DNA from: Coffea arabica
Lineage: Eukaryota; Streptophyta; Magnoliopsida; Gentianales; Rubiaceae
Length of the DNA: 64,000 bases
Direction: 5' to 3'
Assembly: GCF_036785885.1 (NCBI RefSeq)
Contig: NC_092312.1
Span: 12,046,001 to 12,110,000, forward strand
The notes under the pieces are model-generated. The model saw only the letters and a list, made by a program, of their open reading frames with translations. It made no database searches and was not told the origin of the DNA. Numbering within the stretch: the first letter of the stretch is position 1; each line of letters starts with the position of its first letter. Below, one piece after another: positions 12,601-24,375 of the stretch. The position numbers were made by a program, and so were the translations under genes.

Positions 12601-15600
12601 AGACAAAGAATGAAGATCCAACTTTTGACTTCAGATCATAATCCCCAGGTTCGTTTCAAAGCTTGCTCAGTGATGTGCTGTGCTTTGATAGTATTAGACT
12701 ATGGGTAAGTTAAGAAAAGAATCCAAAAAAAATAATACTCATGCATGCATTAATTATTATGTTTTAACTCTTTTGATCAGAAATGCTGTGGCTGTGCTCG
12801 TATTAGTAATTATGTGAAGCATGCATATGTACTCCGCAAGGGCCATGAAATGAAAGGACTAATGAAGACATCATGATTTATAAGCACCTATAAAAATGGA
12901 AAAAAAGAAGTCACAATTTCAGAAAGAGAGGGGGGCGGGGGTATGTCAAATCAGTTAGGAAAAATGAAAAGAAAAAAAAAAAGGAACGGTATAGAAATTC
13001 ATGAGATAAGAACAAATTAAATCAGCTTTTTATTGATTATGACAACGTGATTTTAGTCTAAGTAACGATGAAGAAACTGGGATTCGATTAGCTAACAACC
13101 AAATTTAGGAGTGCTTTTTCCTTGAAACGACAACATGAACTATGCCGCTTCTACATTCCAAAAAGAGTAAAAAAATTACCAATTTGAAGATCTTTTAACA
13201 GACCATAGTTTTTATCTATGGTAGTCTGTTTGGGAAGGGAACCAAATTATTTTTTAAAAAGTAAAAAAAAAAAAACAATCGATTTCCTTACAAAAACAAA
13301 AAAGAAAAAAAAAGAAAATTTTTTTTGAGTTGATTAAGTTGGATGTGGATACGTGGTAGCAAGAAGCAACAAATGGCCATAATTTCAGAGGTGGAAGTGG
13401 GTCCAATCTAAAGCACAGATAGCTCAATCACTCACTTGCCAACCCACCACTGACTCTGGCCGGTCTGGACAAGAGAGATTCCAAATTGGCAAGCATGAAA
13501 GCAAGAAACCCAATGCACACGTTAATGGGGTAGTTTGGTGTAGAATCAAAGTGATGGAGGAGAAGGAGGGGAAGACTCGACCACTACTTATGTATCAGCA
13601 AAAGAGATAGAGACTGAGGATGAGATTGGGGGGACCAAAGCATCAAATCAGTGCAACTGTACTCATCAAACACTCCCCCACATTCCCCACCCCAGAACAA
13701 TCTTCAGACAAAGATCTCCCTCCACTTACTTTGATTTTTTTAGTATCGTCTGAATCATTCAAACTTTCTTTTTTCTCTTGTTTCTTTTTTTGTGGCTGAG
13801 TAGGGTAATTGTAGTTGACTTCTTCTTTTTACAATTCTTGTAAGTAATTAAAAGTGATTTACAGCGAGTTTTAAATTCGAACTCGAGTACTCCCAACACA
13901 AGGATCAAGTCCTCGGTATCAAAAGGTAACAAATGATATTTGGTGGCATCACATTTTTTTTTTTTTGAAATGCATTTGTTATTATAATAAGTGCTCCACT
14001 TTCTTCTCTGTTATGGTCAAAAACCACAGAGCTGATAGAGCATCGGCAACAGACCTACGGGGCAAAATTATATATGCCCAGGCTAGGCTTCAGAAATGAT
14101 TCCAGAAATGGAGCATTTTCAGACGTAAGTTAAATTGATCATAATACCAGGGAGATAGTTTCGTGTCAGGATATGCAGACCCTGGTTTAAGGTAAATTAT
14201 TACAACACAGAGATTCGCGGGGTTCCATCATCCCAACAACTGCGGGAATAATCATCAAGAATTTATCCTCGGTAGGTAACTTAGGAAAGGAAGAAGATGG
14301 GAAAGTTACACATCCCGGATTTCTTTAGAAGTTACAGGAACACATATATAAATAAATAAATAAATAAATAGTAGTAGTATTTTAAACAAGTGAAGTCATG
14401 AATTTCAGGTTTTAATTAATAAAATGAATATGACAAATAATTACTGTGATTTTTTTTTTGATATATAATTTGATTAAAGTATTCTCAATTTGTAATAATC
14501 GGTTGAGTTGAGTCAGAGCTGATCTTGGTGCCGCGAACAGCAAACTGGTCCATAATGAACTTCTTGTTAGAGGGGAGATGTGAAATTAATGGGGGGGTCA
14601 ACAGAAGACGAAGAATGTGAACAGTTGATTATGTCTGGGGGATATCCACTTCGCAGCTGCTTTGGTCAATAATCACGGGGTTGGCCTTTGTTTCTTCTTC
14701 TTGTTCTTCGTACATAGAATCTTAACCATATTCTCATGACATATGGTTGGAAAGCAATGGACTGTTTCCCTTGGAATTTTCGAGGCATTGTTTGTTCGAT
14801 GGGTCCGATGCCCATCCCAGGAATGTTTTGTTTGACTGTTTGAATCAGATTAGCAATTTCATTTGGCCTTAATCTCAAAATGTTCCCCCATAATGTAACT
14901 CATACTAGGTAGTAACAAATTACCTCCCGTGGTCATGAAATATGCCATTTGTCCCCTCTAAAGCATGAAAACATAGCCATGTCCTTGTATGTATACTTAT
15001 TCTTTAACCTTTTGATGTCAAAAGACCAAATTTGTATACCAAAATCTGTATCCCAAATTTAACCTTTTGACTCCAAATTTTTTTTTTTTAATTTTACAAA
15101 GAATTTTTAATGATTAAGCTACATGCCAAAAATAGCTTGTAGCTTCTTTTTTTTTTTTTCAAAATATTGCTTGATGGAAATATTAAAATTTTAGCTGGGA
15201 ATGTTCCTTTTAGTTTTACTTTTTTAGTTTACCTTTTTGTTTCCTTTTATTTCTCTTAAAAAATATATATATATAAGTTGTTTTTGGCATCTACTTTTGT
15301 CATTCACGAGACTTTACCCCCTATTAATATATTAATTCTCTGTAAAACAAAATATAATTTCAGAGCCAAAAAGTTATATTTGATGTATAAATTTATTTTT
15401 TATATATATATATAATGTAGAGAGGCCAACTTGTATGCTTCGTGATTACCGAACAATTAGCTATTGAAATAACGTTACAGTGAGACATTTTGGGACTAAG
15501 CCTTTTGTTTTCGTAGAATTAATGTTTCAAAAGATCGATATTCATAGAACGATAAACACTATTAACTAATGAATTTTATAAGCAGTAATGTAACTAATGA

Positions 15601-16371
15601 TATAATTGCTTGCGCAATTAGTGATAGTGGTAGTGATTAATTAGAAGGGTCACTTTCTTGTAGGCTGTCAAGAATGCGTCGTGACTGTAAAATGGGACAT
15701 AACAACGTCCAGAGAATTACACGAAATCCTCACCGCCATCTTCGCAGCGTTTGGCCATTTGCTCGTTAATCCACTCATACTATTATTTATTTTTGCCAAA
15801 AAAAATGATATTATAAACCTAAAGAGCCAAGGTGCCAACTAGAGAAAGTATAATGCTCAAGCGAGTCTGAAATTAATATTAAACAAAGCTATTAAGGATT
15901 AAATCAGCTCACAAGAGAATAGCTTTATTAGTATGTAGATAAATTTACTACCAAATTGCTAGTGTGTTGTTTAAATTTGATCTTCAATATAATATTTATA
16001 GCTAATCACCCCTTCCTTTCTACGATTAGCTAATTAATTCATGTTAACAATGTAAATGCTTCTTGTTGACTAAAACCTGATTTATAACTCTACCAATTAA
16101 CATTCATTCTAATGGTATCATACCTAGTATCACCTCCAGTCTCTCTCACTCTGTGCTACCAAACACCAAACCAAAACTACATGGGAGGATCAACTCATGG
16201 TTCAGTGCAAGTTATGTCATAGACCCTCACCGGTGGTTAACCGATCAAACTTAAGTGCCACAAGAATCATCAAAACCAAGAAAATCAATAATACTTATAT
16301 ATACAAGCTAGGTTTGTCCTTTTTTTTTTTCCTTTTTGGTAATGTAGATCAGTGTTAATCTTTTTTTTTAT
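9691..16371. other. Long gene-poor interval upstream of the Dof gene
   Basis: About 6.7 kb with no supportable gene. Short frames near 10700-11350 overlap on both strands and match no family I recognise. Several A and T runs and an (AAAT)n run at about 14350-14370 occur. The first 1-2 kb probably holds the Dof promoter. I see no transposon with clear ends, tRNA or other RNA gene in it. Confidence 0.4.
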
Positions 16372-16529
16372 ATAAGAAAAACTGAGGGTTTTATTGATGA
16401 GATTGCTGGAAATCGTCCGACACAATTTGGTTGACAAAATTCGGAGTAGAGTTTCATAGAGGTTCAGAAAGATTAGCCATTTTTTGTATCACGAGCTAGT
16501 TCAGTGGCAATCTGATTATATGCTTGAGC
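16372..16529 (-). mobile_element. Possible 3' tail of a LINE (L1-type) retrotransposon
   Basis: Read on the minus strand, a fragment translating as IATELARDTKNG is followed by stops and then a tail of the type AATAAAACCCTCAGTTTTTC plus an A run. That order resembles the end of a plant L1 RNase H region followed by its 3' UTR and poly(A). No target duplication can be seen because the next element abuts its 5' side. Weak evidence. Confidence 0.35.
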
Positions 16530-17248
16530 TAGGGGTGAGCAAAATTATCCGCTAACCCGAAAACCCATCATATTCGATCCGAAAATTAGGATATTCGATT
16601 TTTATTATTTGATCGGGTCAAAAGAGGATAGGGTACCCGCTAAGATGCGCGGCAGGTTAATGTCACATAATTAAAAACCTGCGGGTACCCGATCCACCCC
16701 GCATATATATATATATATATATATTTTATACACACACTATAAAATAATAAGTTAGAACTAAATAAGTAATTTTATTGAACAAATATGAGAGGCTATAGTT
16801 TATTTACAAGATTCATTTATAGAGGCCATGATCTTATATTTTATAGAAAAAAGTTTAATTAATGTGGAACATATATATTAAAAATTGTGCTACTTATTTC
16901 AAACTTTTATTGATTTTGAATTCTTTTAATTTTTTTCCTTTATCTTATATTCTCTTCACATGCTTGTTTCTTAGTGGGAAACCTTTTTTATAAAAAAATT
17001 TATTAAATTTTAGATGAATGTGTAAAATATAAAATTAAATTGGTATAAATTATTTTTTTTTAAAAAAATTAAATGATAAATAAGGGGCGGGTACCCGCTG
17101 ACCCGACCCTATCTCAGCGGGTACCCGATTATAGGGTACCCGTTGATATGCGGGGCGGGTAAGAGTCGAAAAATAGTTGACCCACAAGGTGCGGGTCGGA
17201 TCAGTCAAATGGTGAATAGGACGGGTACCCGAACCGCGTCCACCCCTA
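16530..17248. mobile_element. hAT-like MITE with GGGTACCCG motifs (719 bp)
   Basis: The ends TAGGGGTG and CACCCCTA are inverted repeats, and both subterminal regions carry repeated GCGGGTACCC/GGGTACCCG blocks around an AT-rich core. The flanks GCTTGAGC (16522-16529) and ATTTGAGT (17249-17256) agree at only five of eight positions, so the target duplication is weak. It shares its GC-rich-arm, AT-rich-core design with 5124-5944. Confidence 0.6.
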
Positions 17249-17716
17249 ATTTGAGTCACTTAAATTCAGAGTTTATCACCAAACTAGTTTAATTTTTTAA
17301 TTCATATTTAACTACAAGATTCAAACTCTGAAAATCACTCTTTTCTCCACATTTTAAATGTAATGATAAGTGTATGTCACTATTCACTACCCCTCAAATT
17401 TAAAAAAAAAAAAAAATCATCCTTTGTTAGGGGTTTCAAAATTCTTCTTTCCTCAAAAAAAAAAGAAAAGAAAAAACTCTTACTACGTAAATAATTCTTC
17501 TTTCAAGTTTAACTTTCATCTTCGTTTGTAAAATCAAAATAACATTATTAATTTGCAATTCCATTTTCTCATCTTGATAGATGATTTGTGTACTGGAAAG
17601 TCGAAGTAATGAGATGCCGTCCATTAGTTACTCCAGTTAATGTTAAACAAATCTAGTCAACTTCAAATTATCTTAGTAGTACTCCACCTTGTGAGAAATG
17701 ATGGTACAAAATTCAT

Positions 17717-17846
17717 GACAGCCTAGTATAAGTAAAATGCTTCACCTATAATCGATAGAGATTATAAGTTCGAGGCATCTAAGAAATAAGTGAAAAATCA
17801 TTATTGATTCTCTTTTTAAAAAAAAAAAAAAAAGAAAAAGAAAAAA
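17717..17846 (+). mobile_element. Short SINE with poly(A) tail and target-site duplication
   Basis: ATGGTACAAAATTCAT (17701-17716) and ATGGTACAAAGTTCAT (17847-17862) flank a 130-bp insert, agreeing at 15 of 16 positions. The insert has an RNA polymerase III B-box-like AAGTTCGAGGC near 17767 and ends in an A-rich tail. Long direct duplications plus an A tail are the mark of target-primed reverse transcription. The family was not identified. Confidence 0.7.
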
Positions 17847-18127
17847 ATGGTACAAAGTTCATAATTAAGCCACATGAAAGCAAACCATGGGGCCAACCTA
17901 TCGGCTCGAATCCTGATCTTAATCTGTGGTCCTCCAAGATCCAAATCCAATTGCTTAAGCAATCTACTCATTATTTTGGTGACAATTTCTTTTTCTCTTT
18001 TTTCCTTTTCCGGTTCAAAGGAAGCTTCAAACTCGAATGAGGGACACCAGTAATTAGAGAAATCAGGGTTACCTGGCTAATGGTTCAAGTTCAAGCTCAT
18101 GAAAATCATACCCGGCTCTAAAGCTCT

Positions 18128-18729
18128 GTTTTCAGACTCGGACCGGACCGGCCGGTCGAACCGGTCGAACCGGAAACCGGCCAGGTAGCCGGTCCGAGTC
18201 ACATTAGAAAACCGGAAATTTAAAATCCGGTCAAAGCCGGTCAAAAACCGGGTTTGACCGGGTTTGACCGGGAAAAAACCGGTTTTTCCGGTTCAACAGT
18301 AATTTTTTTTTAAAAAAATTCAAACTTTTTAATATTATGTTTTGACCCCCTAAATTGTTAAAACTTATTGATATAGCTCAAATATTTGATACTTTATAAA
18401 TATTGTCCTAAAATTTGATGTTATTTTTCAATTAAATTCATAATTTTAATTCTAAACTTGTTAATATTTATTAAATAATATAAATTGCTACTTGATTGTT
18501 CTAATTTCTTTGTATTTTCTTGTTAAATATATTTGAAACATCAAATATATATGAATATGCCTTTATTAATATCAATATATTATTAGATATTATATATATA
18601 ATATTTTAATTTTTAAATAATTTTTATTTATGACGTCATCCGGTTCGACCCCTATCGACCCCCGGTCGAACCCATTGACCCCTGACCCCTGACCTCGGCC
18701 GAGTCGCTATCCGGTCCGGTTCTGAAAAC
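18128..18729. mobile_element. hAT-type MITE with CCGGTTCGACCGG arms (602 bp)
   Basis: The ends GTTTTCAGA and TCTGAAAAC are inverted repeats. The flanks AAAGCTCT (18120-18127) and ATAGCTCT (18730-18737) match at seven of eight bases. Both arms are dense in CCGGT, GGTCGAACC and GGTTTGACC words while the middle 300 bp is AT-rich. It is clearly related in design to 60445-61467. Confidence 0.75.
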
Positions 18730-18737
18730 ATAGCTCT

Positions 18738-20668
18738 AAAGCCCCACATAAAATTGTGACACCAAAATAATGGGCTTTCTGAAAAGTGATCACGGACTTC
18801 TAACACCTTTGAATTTGAACTAGCAATTTGGGTCATAGGCTACGCTATGCTGATTCCATTTCTTTGTAAACTATCACAGAACATCCATTGAAACTCTATC
18901 AAAAGGGTAAAAATCACATCCAAAAATCTACCCAACATCATCAGCACATTAGGGATGAATCCGGGTAAGAACAATTTGCCGGTGGTAATCCTGTCCAAAA
19001 ATGAGCAAATGGCAAAAGTGGCCCTCAAACTATTTAATAATACGTGTTGTTTAATCATTAGTTTTTTAATCACTGTAAATCCTTTTATGAGCCAAAATTT
19101 TGCCCGCGGTCCTATTAGGGAAGGCATCTGTAAACATGGTATGAAAATTGAATTAGGTCAGTGTACGGGTGTAATGCCATAGAGGTGTGCAATTGACTAA
19201 TTCAATGCAATCATTCTTCTACCTAAGATAAGATTTTTTTTTTTTTTTTTTTTTTTTGTAAAATGAAAGTTTAGGTGGGTTCGATTCCTATCACCACCAC
19301 AAATCAAAGCTTGTCCATAGGATCATAGGCTATTTACAAGGATTTTTATAGATTATTCATCAACACAACTCTCATATCAATAACGGAATTCAAACACACA
19401 ACATTTTTATAAAAAAATGGTTCATCTTTATCAATTGAATTAAACTTGTGTAAGCGGAGAAACTAAAGTTTTGTAACTCCAACTTAAGGCACCATGAAGC
19501 AAAAAACCATAGCAATTAGTAATGCAGCTTCTAAAGGAACTAATATTTATTTCAGGCATTTAATAAAATTTGCATCGCACATGTAGAAAACTACGTTGCT
19601 TAGGCCAAATTATCATATTAGGGTTGAAAGATTAACCAAATTACTAGATACTTAAATCGAGTTCAACTTGATAAAAGTTCATTTGAACTTGATTCGCCGA
19701 CTTATCAGATCAAATTTGAATAGTATTTTATGTTCGATATCTTTGAAATTCGATAAAATGTTCGTTCAAGTTCAGTTCGATAAATAAACAAGTCAAATTT
19801 GAATAAAATTTTAAATTCATTAAAATTAATAATCAAATAAATTTAAATACTAAGGTGCTCAACTTGATTACGTCCGTTACGCCCCTACATGTTACCTGTT
19901 GTTTGCAACCAAACAGCTCCAACAAAAATGGGCTTCTTCAACCCCCTTTTGCAATAAAAAAATTTTAATCTCTTCCCTAAAATGTAATGTCGTGTTTCAA
20001 TGGTAGCAACCCGAATTACTAACTTCCAACAAATAAAAGATGACTAACCTGTGAGTTCATTAATCAAAGAGCTCCCATAGTACATAAGTGGACCAAGGAG
20101 CTGATTTGATTTAATATCCACCCTACATGATAATTGATGTAGCCGTATCACTCGCAAAGTTCGGCGGGCACTTTGCAGCAAATCAATTGGCTGCTCTAAA
20201 TCTAAGGGTAGAAAAAATTCGGACCGAAAGAAACCAAGTTGTGCAGGGACACATCAACGAGGACAGGAGCATCTAGGCGTGGCAAAGCACTATTAGCCCG
20301 TGTTCATCATTCATGACAACTTGCAGATAATCAAACCTTTTTAATTCTCCATCAGAAACTCAATTTACACACAAATTATGTACAAAACCCTTCTTTTTTA
20401 ATTTATTCTAGACGTAGAATTCAATATAATTGCTGAAAACTACTTGCACGAAGAAGGCGAAAAGCTATTCAAGTTCAGCACTACTATGTTGGTGCAATCG
20501 CCAAGGGATGCAGGTAGTTAGTAAGTGTCCTTTTCTACATATTTATGGGTTTGTCTAGAACTTCACTTTCCTCCAAGTTACTTCAGCTTTAGGGAAGAAT
20601 AACAGATGAACTTTCTAGGTAGTAGCATTTTGCTAAAGCATTGTTGCTCGATTTAACAGAGCCAATAT

Positions 20669-20709
<41 letters not shown>

Positions 20710-21314
20710 GGGTGTCCACACCTTATTACGATTGATCAGAATAATTGAAAATGAAGGCAAATCATACTTACCATCACCTCACAACCATGTCAAATGGTTG
20801 GTGAGAGATTTGCCAGATGCAATGACTGCTTGACGAAGGGCAGAAAGCAGCACCCCTCCTGAGAAAACAGCCACATATCATTATTCTAAATTTGTTTACA
20901 TGCGGTAAATTGTACTCCTAAAAGGGTCTTAAAAATTAATGCCAACTAGAGAATCATAAATAGATCTGGTGAACTTTTTTTTTCTGAGATGCTGATTGTC
21001 ATGTTACCAAAATATAAATTTTACTATAAACTTTAGTAGTCACATTATAAGTTGCAAGTTTTAAGGGGAAAGTTAAGTACTTATAGTACCTGGTAGCCTG
21101 TCTGTATTTTACATCTCTTGATGTATATACAACTACCCAACAAATTATCCTTGTCTCAGGATCCTACCCTCAACCAGGGGAAATAGACATGGAGATTGTG
21201 GTCCTCACATGCTCTTGCTCTCGTCTCCCACTCTTTCTCTTTTCACTTTCTTCACCCTCTGCTCTTCTGCTTTGTCGCTAGACCATTTTCCCCCAGCTTA
21301 CCTTTCTCAAAGGA
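18738..21314. other. Intergenic DNA upstream of the SPL gene
   Basis: No gene supported. It contains a candidate SINE (19230-19440), an AT microsatellite at about 20675-20705, and the likely SPL promoter and pyrimidine-rich leader in the last 150 bp. A stretch at about 19620-19900 made of repeated TTCGAT/GAACTTGA words, with ends resembling TAGGG...CCCCTA, may be one more decayed MITE, but I could not find a target duplication. Confidence 0.4.
19230..19440 (-). mobile_element. Candidate SINE relic
   Basis: On the minus strand an A-box-like TGATAAAGATGAACC and a B-box-like GTTTGAATTCC about 45 bases later are followed by some 150 bp and a long A tail (the T run at about 19231-19255). This is the layout of a tRNA-derived SINE. 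I could not find flanking duplications, so the call is tentative. Confidence 0.4.
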
Positions 21315-22843
21315 ATGGAAGCAAGCAAAGCAGAAGGGAAGAGGAGCATGAAACAGGTGGCGGCGGAGGAGGATGGAGATGATGATGAAGATGTTGGGGA
21401 GGAGAGTAAGAAGAGAAGAGCATTGACCCTCTCCGGAGAAAAGGCCACCGGCATATCAGGGCCAATCCAACCTTCTTGTCAAGTTGATGACTGCTCTGCT
21501 GATATGAAGGATTCCAAGCCATATCATCGTCGCCACAAGGTCTGTGAGCATCACTCCAAGGCCCCAATTGTCCTCGTTGCCGGAGTCAGGCAACGCTTCT
21601 GTCAGCAATGCAGCAGGTTGGGATACCTTCATTTCCTCACAGAAATGCTAGTTTACTTTCTGTCCATCTTTAAGCGCTTTGCTCCTTGGTGAGGAATTCC
21701 CACTCGGATTAATCTGTCTGTCTGATTTTTGCATACTTCTTTAGAGATTCTGCTGTGTCATTATTACTCAACATTAACCTGGGAACCATTGAAACTGTTC
21801 ATTCAGTGGCAAAGAGTTAGAAAGCCTCGATGATTATGAAGCACTGTTTCATTTGAGAAACAAAGAACAATCGATCTGCATAACTACACTTGGATTTGAC
21901 ATGCTCCGAAATGAGCCAGAGTTTTGCAGATTGTAGTTGAGCCAGAAAAAGACTTGGTTTACTTACACCCGGATTCTTGCTCATTTCAGTGACACCAGTA
22001 CTCTTTGTAATTAAAATGAGCTAGAATATGACAACCATAGCTTAGCTATGAAACAAAAGAAAAAACATTAAATGCTAAAATCAGAAAACTGGTGTCATAA
22101 AAGCCTGCATAATATTGATTTGTCGCCCTCCGTGTCTAGAGAGTTCAAGCATTTGTATGAGCCTCTGTTTAGTGTGGTATCATGCTGTGTGCCATAAGAA
22201 AATTTAAAGCGAACCCACGATTGCAGGCTCCGGATTGATTCAAACAACAAAATCATTTCACTTAGTTTGAACTCTAACAAGCTGACACTTGCATTGTCCC
22301 TTAGGGGACACCGGATAAAATTGGAATGATACAGAGAAGATTAGCATGGCCCCCATGCAAGGATGACGCGCACAAATCGAGCTTTAACTAAAATATAACC
22401 CTCCGAGTACAATGCACAAAATGATGCATAATACATGCTCTGGAATTACCGATAGTTGCATTCAAAGGGACAACAGAATGCACTAGCATGGTATCTTCGA
22501 GTATCTTGATTAATCTTTCTTCAGTGCCTTTCAGTCCTTACTCAGAGGGAAACACTAGTTACGCGCAAAAAGTCAACTTTTTACTTCTCAATTTGTGTCG
22601 ATTGATTCATAAAGCTGAGTGCGTTTCACTTTCTATCTCATGCAGAAACCTAGAAATCATCTGATTCATGAAGGAAGGTATCCTCCCGCTTATGCTAAAC
22701 CTTTTACATATGTCTCTGTGTTGTCCTACAGGTTTCATGATTTATCAGAGTTTGACGAAGCTAAGAGGAGTTGTCGCAGACGCCTGGCAGGCCACAATGA
22801 ACGTCGCCGCAAAAGCTCTTACGACTCCCGTGGAGAAGGGTAA
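21315..22843 (+). CDS. SQUAMOSA promoter-binding-like protein, SPL3/4/5 class
   Basis: Exons 21315-21616 and 22732-22843 join inside an arginine codon to give 137 residues, close to the 131 of Arabidopsis SPL3. After an acidic N-terminus the SBP domain (about residues 54-129) shows the zinc ligands of [16 protein letters not shown] and FCQQCSRFH, and the second exon supplies the basic [17 protein letters not shown] nuclear-localisation end of the domain. SBP proteins bind GTAC cores; small SPL3-type members promote flowering and adult phase change. The intron falls at the position conserved in SBP genes. A miR156 site follows in the 3' UTR. The exact SPL number cannot be set from this sequence. 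Confidence 0.95.
22296..22381 (+). pseudogene. U6 spliceosomal snRNA-like sequence in the SPL intron
   Basis: From GTCCCTTAGGGGACA through GATAAAATTGGAA, ATACAGAGAAGATTAGCATGG and CAAGGATGACGCGCA to AAATCGA the sequence tracks plant U6 snRNA, including the catalytic ACAGAGA box at about 22331. A few bases differ, including the 5' hairpin loop (TTAG for TTCG). The last 15-20 bases of U6 and the terminal T run for polymerase III are replaced by unrelated sequence, and no TATA box or upstream USE element sits at the expected distance. It is most likely a retroposed pseudogene, on the same strand as SPL. Confidence 0.85.
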
Positions 22844-22927
22844 AGCACAGTGAACGGTCACTCAACCGAAGACTGAAGACGATACAACCGTTTTGACAAA
22901 TTGAAGATCATTACCCTCATCATTTGT

Positions 22928-22947
22928 ATGCTCTCTCTCTTCTGTCA
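22928..22947 (+). promoter_or_regulatory. miR156 target site in the SPL 3' UTR
   Basis: ATGCTCTCTCTCTTCTGTCA lies 85 nt after the SPL stop codon. It differs from the exact complement of miR156 at the first base and at the seventh, and the pairing opposite the miRNA 5' half is perfect. SPL3-class genes across land plants carry this site in the 3' UTR, so position and sequence both fit. Confidence 0.93.
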
Positions 22948-24375
22948 ATCCCTGGACTGTTAGATTAGTAGCGTTGACAATAAGATTTGTGTGCATAAAT
23001 CCAAAAGTGTACTCTGGTTTCTCCTCGGATACCATGTTCTTCTGCAACTACTCTCATGGAACAACTGTTGATGAAAGATCGACCTCAACAGCTCCGCCAG
23101 AAAGAAAGAAACCAGTTGCGGTTAATACATGTAAGCTACCAAAAGACCCAAGCAACGAGGACAGTAGCGTATGTAATCTATCAGAAATCTGGCCCAACTT
23201 GCAGATCCTGGATTGGTTCCCTTGCCGGCTTTTGAGCTCTTTAAAGAAACACACCAAAGCAAAGGCAACCCCTGCAGGCACTCCAAAAATCTATCCTATG
23301 TTTCGTCCAATGACAACAGAAGGCCTGCATAATGTAGGAATCCTTTCATTTTGCAGGTACATAACCTGGCAATTTAGTAAAAATTTTGAGATCAAAATTG
23401 ATGCGATCAATTGGCAAAAAAACTGCAGCTCAATATACTGCCGCATAAGATTGCCAAACCAATGACCTTAGAAAATCGATTGGAAAACAAGTGACAGCCT
23501 ACAAAATGGATCTCCAATTTGATGGAATCTCGTATCCTTTCATAACCTGCTTCACCGGGTGGTTGTTGAAGCACATGTGATTCAAATTTCAGAATCATCC
23601 CCCATAATATCGAAATGAAAAGTTGCAACACTCCGATATCAGAAACAAACAATTGAAAGTTCAATTACTCCTCAGCCAGTATTGACTTTGTTATTTCCAA
23701 ATGTTAGTGCAGTAACAGAGGCATATGAACAAACAGTGTCAGAATTCAAGTTCCTTTACAATTTAAGCTTTTTATAGAATGAGTACAAAAAAAAAAAAAA
23801 AATCATCCAGAAGATGTAAAATTACAAGGTATAATTTCTTTGCAAGTAGTATAACATGAAAAAAATGATCATGTATGATCCAGTGTCAAAGCATGTACAC
23901 AATTGACAACTGAGTTTACTGATGTAACAACATCATAATACTCTTTGAATAACTAGCAGTAGGAAATCAATGAAGTCAATCAAGCATTTCAGGTCAAAGA
24001 TAAACCATTAGTACAACTGAATTCTGTGAGGGACACGATAATGATGATCATGCAGCATTAGATTCTCTATTCCTAAGCTCACGAAACTCAGACCAACAAG
24101 CTTGAGAAAAGCTCTGTTCCAGACCAATCAGCACAACATTCTTCCATCTCTCCATGACAGAGAATTAAAGTGCTTGAAGGAAAACAATTGAGAAACTTAT
24201 GCCAGAAGCATTTATCAGCTGTGCAGTTTGTACATGACAAGTGTAATGCTGGTCATCTCAGAAGATTGGCATAGAGCTTTCAGATCTAATAATTATTATT
24301 ATTGGAACGAGGCCCAGTTGAACAACTCCCACAGTGATGCCTACAAAGTTGAGTACAGGAAACCAATACCCAGGT
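22948..24375. other. Interval between SPL and the carrier gene
   Basis: The two genes point toward each other (SPL +, carrier -), so this holds both 3' ends. A 163-codon plus-strand frame at 22974-23465 overlaps an equally long-looking minus-strand frame and resembles nothing known to me. The last few hundred bases before 24376 are the expected carrier 3' UTR. Confidence 0.45.

Noticed and set aside
14666-14878. A 70-codon minus-strand frame beginning MRLRPNEIANLI
   Set aside because: The start looked vaguely like an ATP synthase alpha N-terminus, but the following residues do not fit and no wider plastid or mitochondrial similarity is visible around it.
22619-22843. Reading the second SPL exon as a separate 74-codon gene
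   Set aside because: Only the part from 22732 is SBP-like; the upstream part is intron with a clear acceptor at 22730-22731, and it joins exon 1 in phase.
22974-23465. A 163-codon plus-strand frame downstream of SPL
   Set aside because: An overlapping minus-strand frame is equally open, no domain is recognisable, and the position is the 3' region between two convergent genes.
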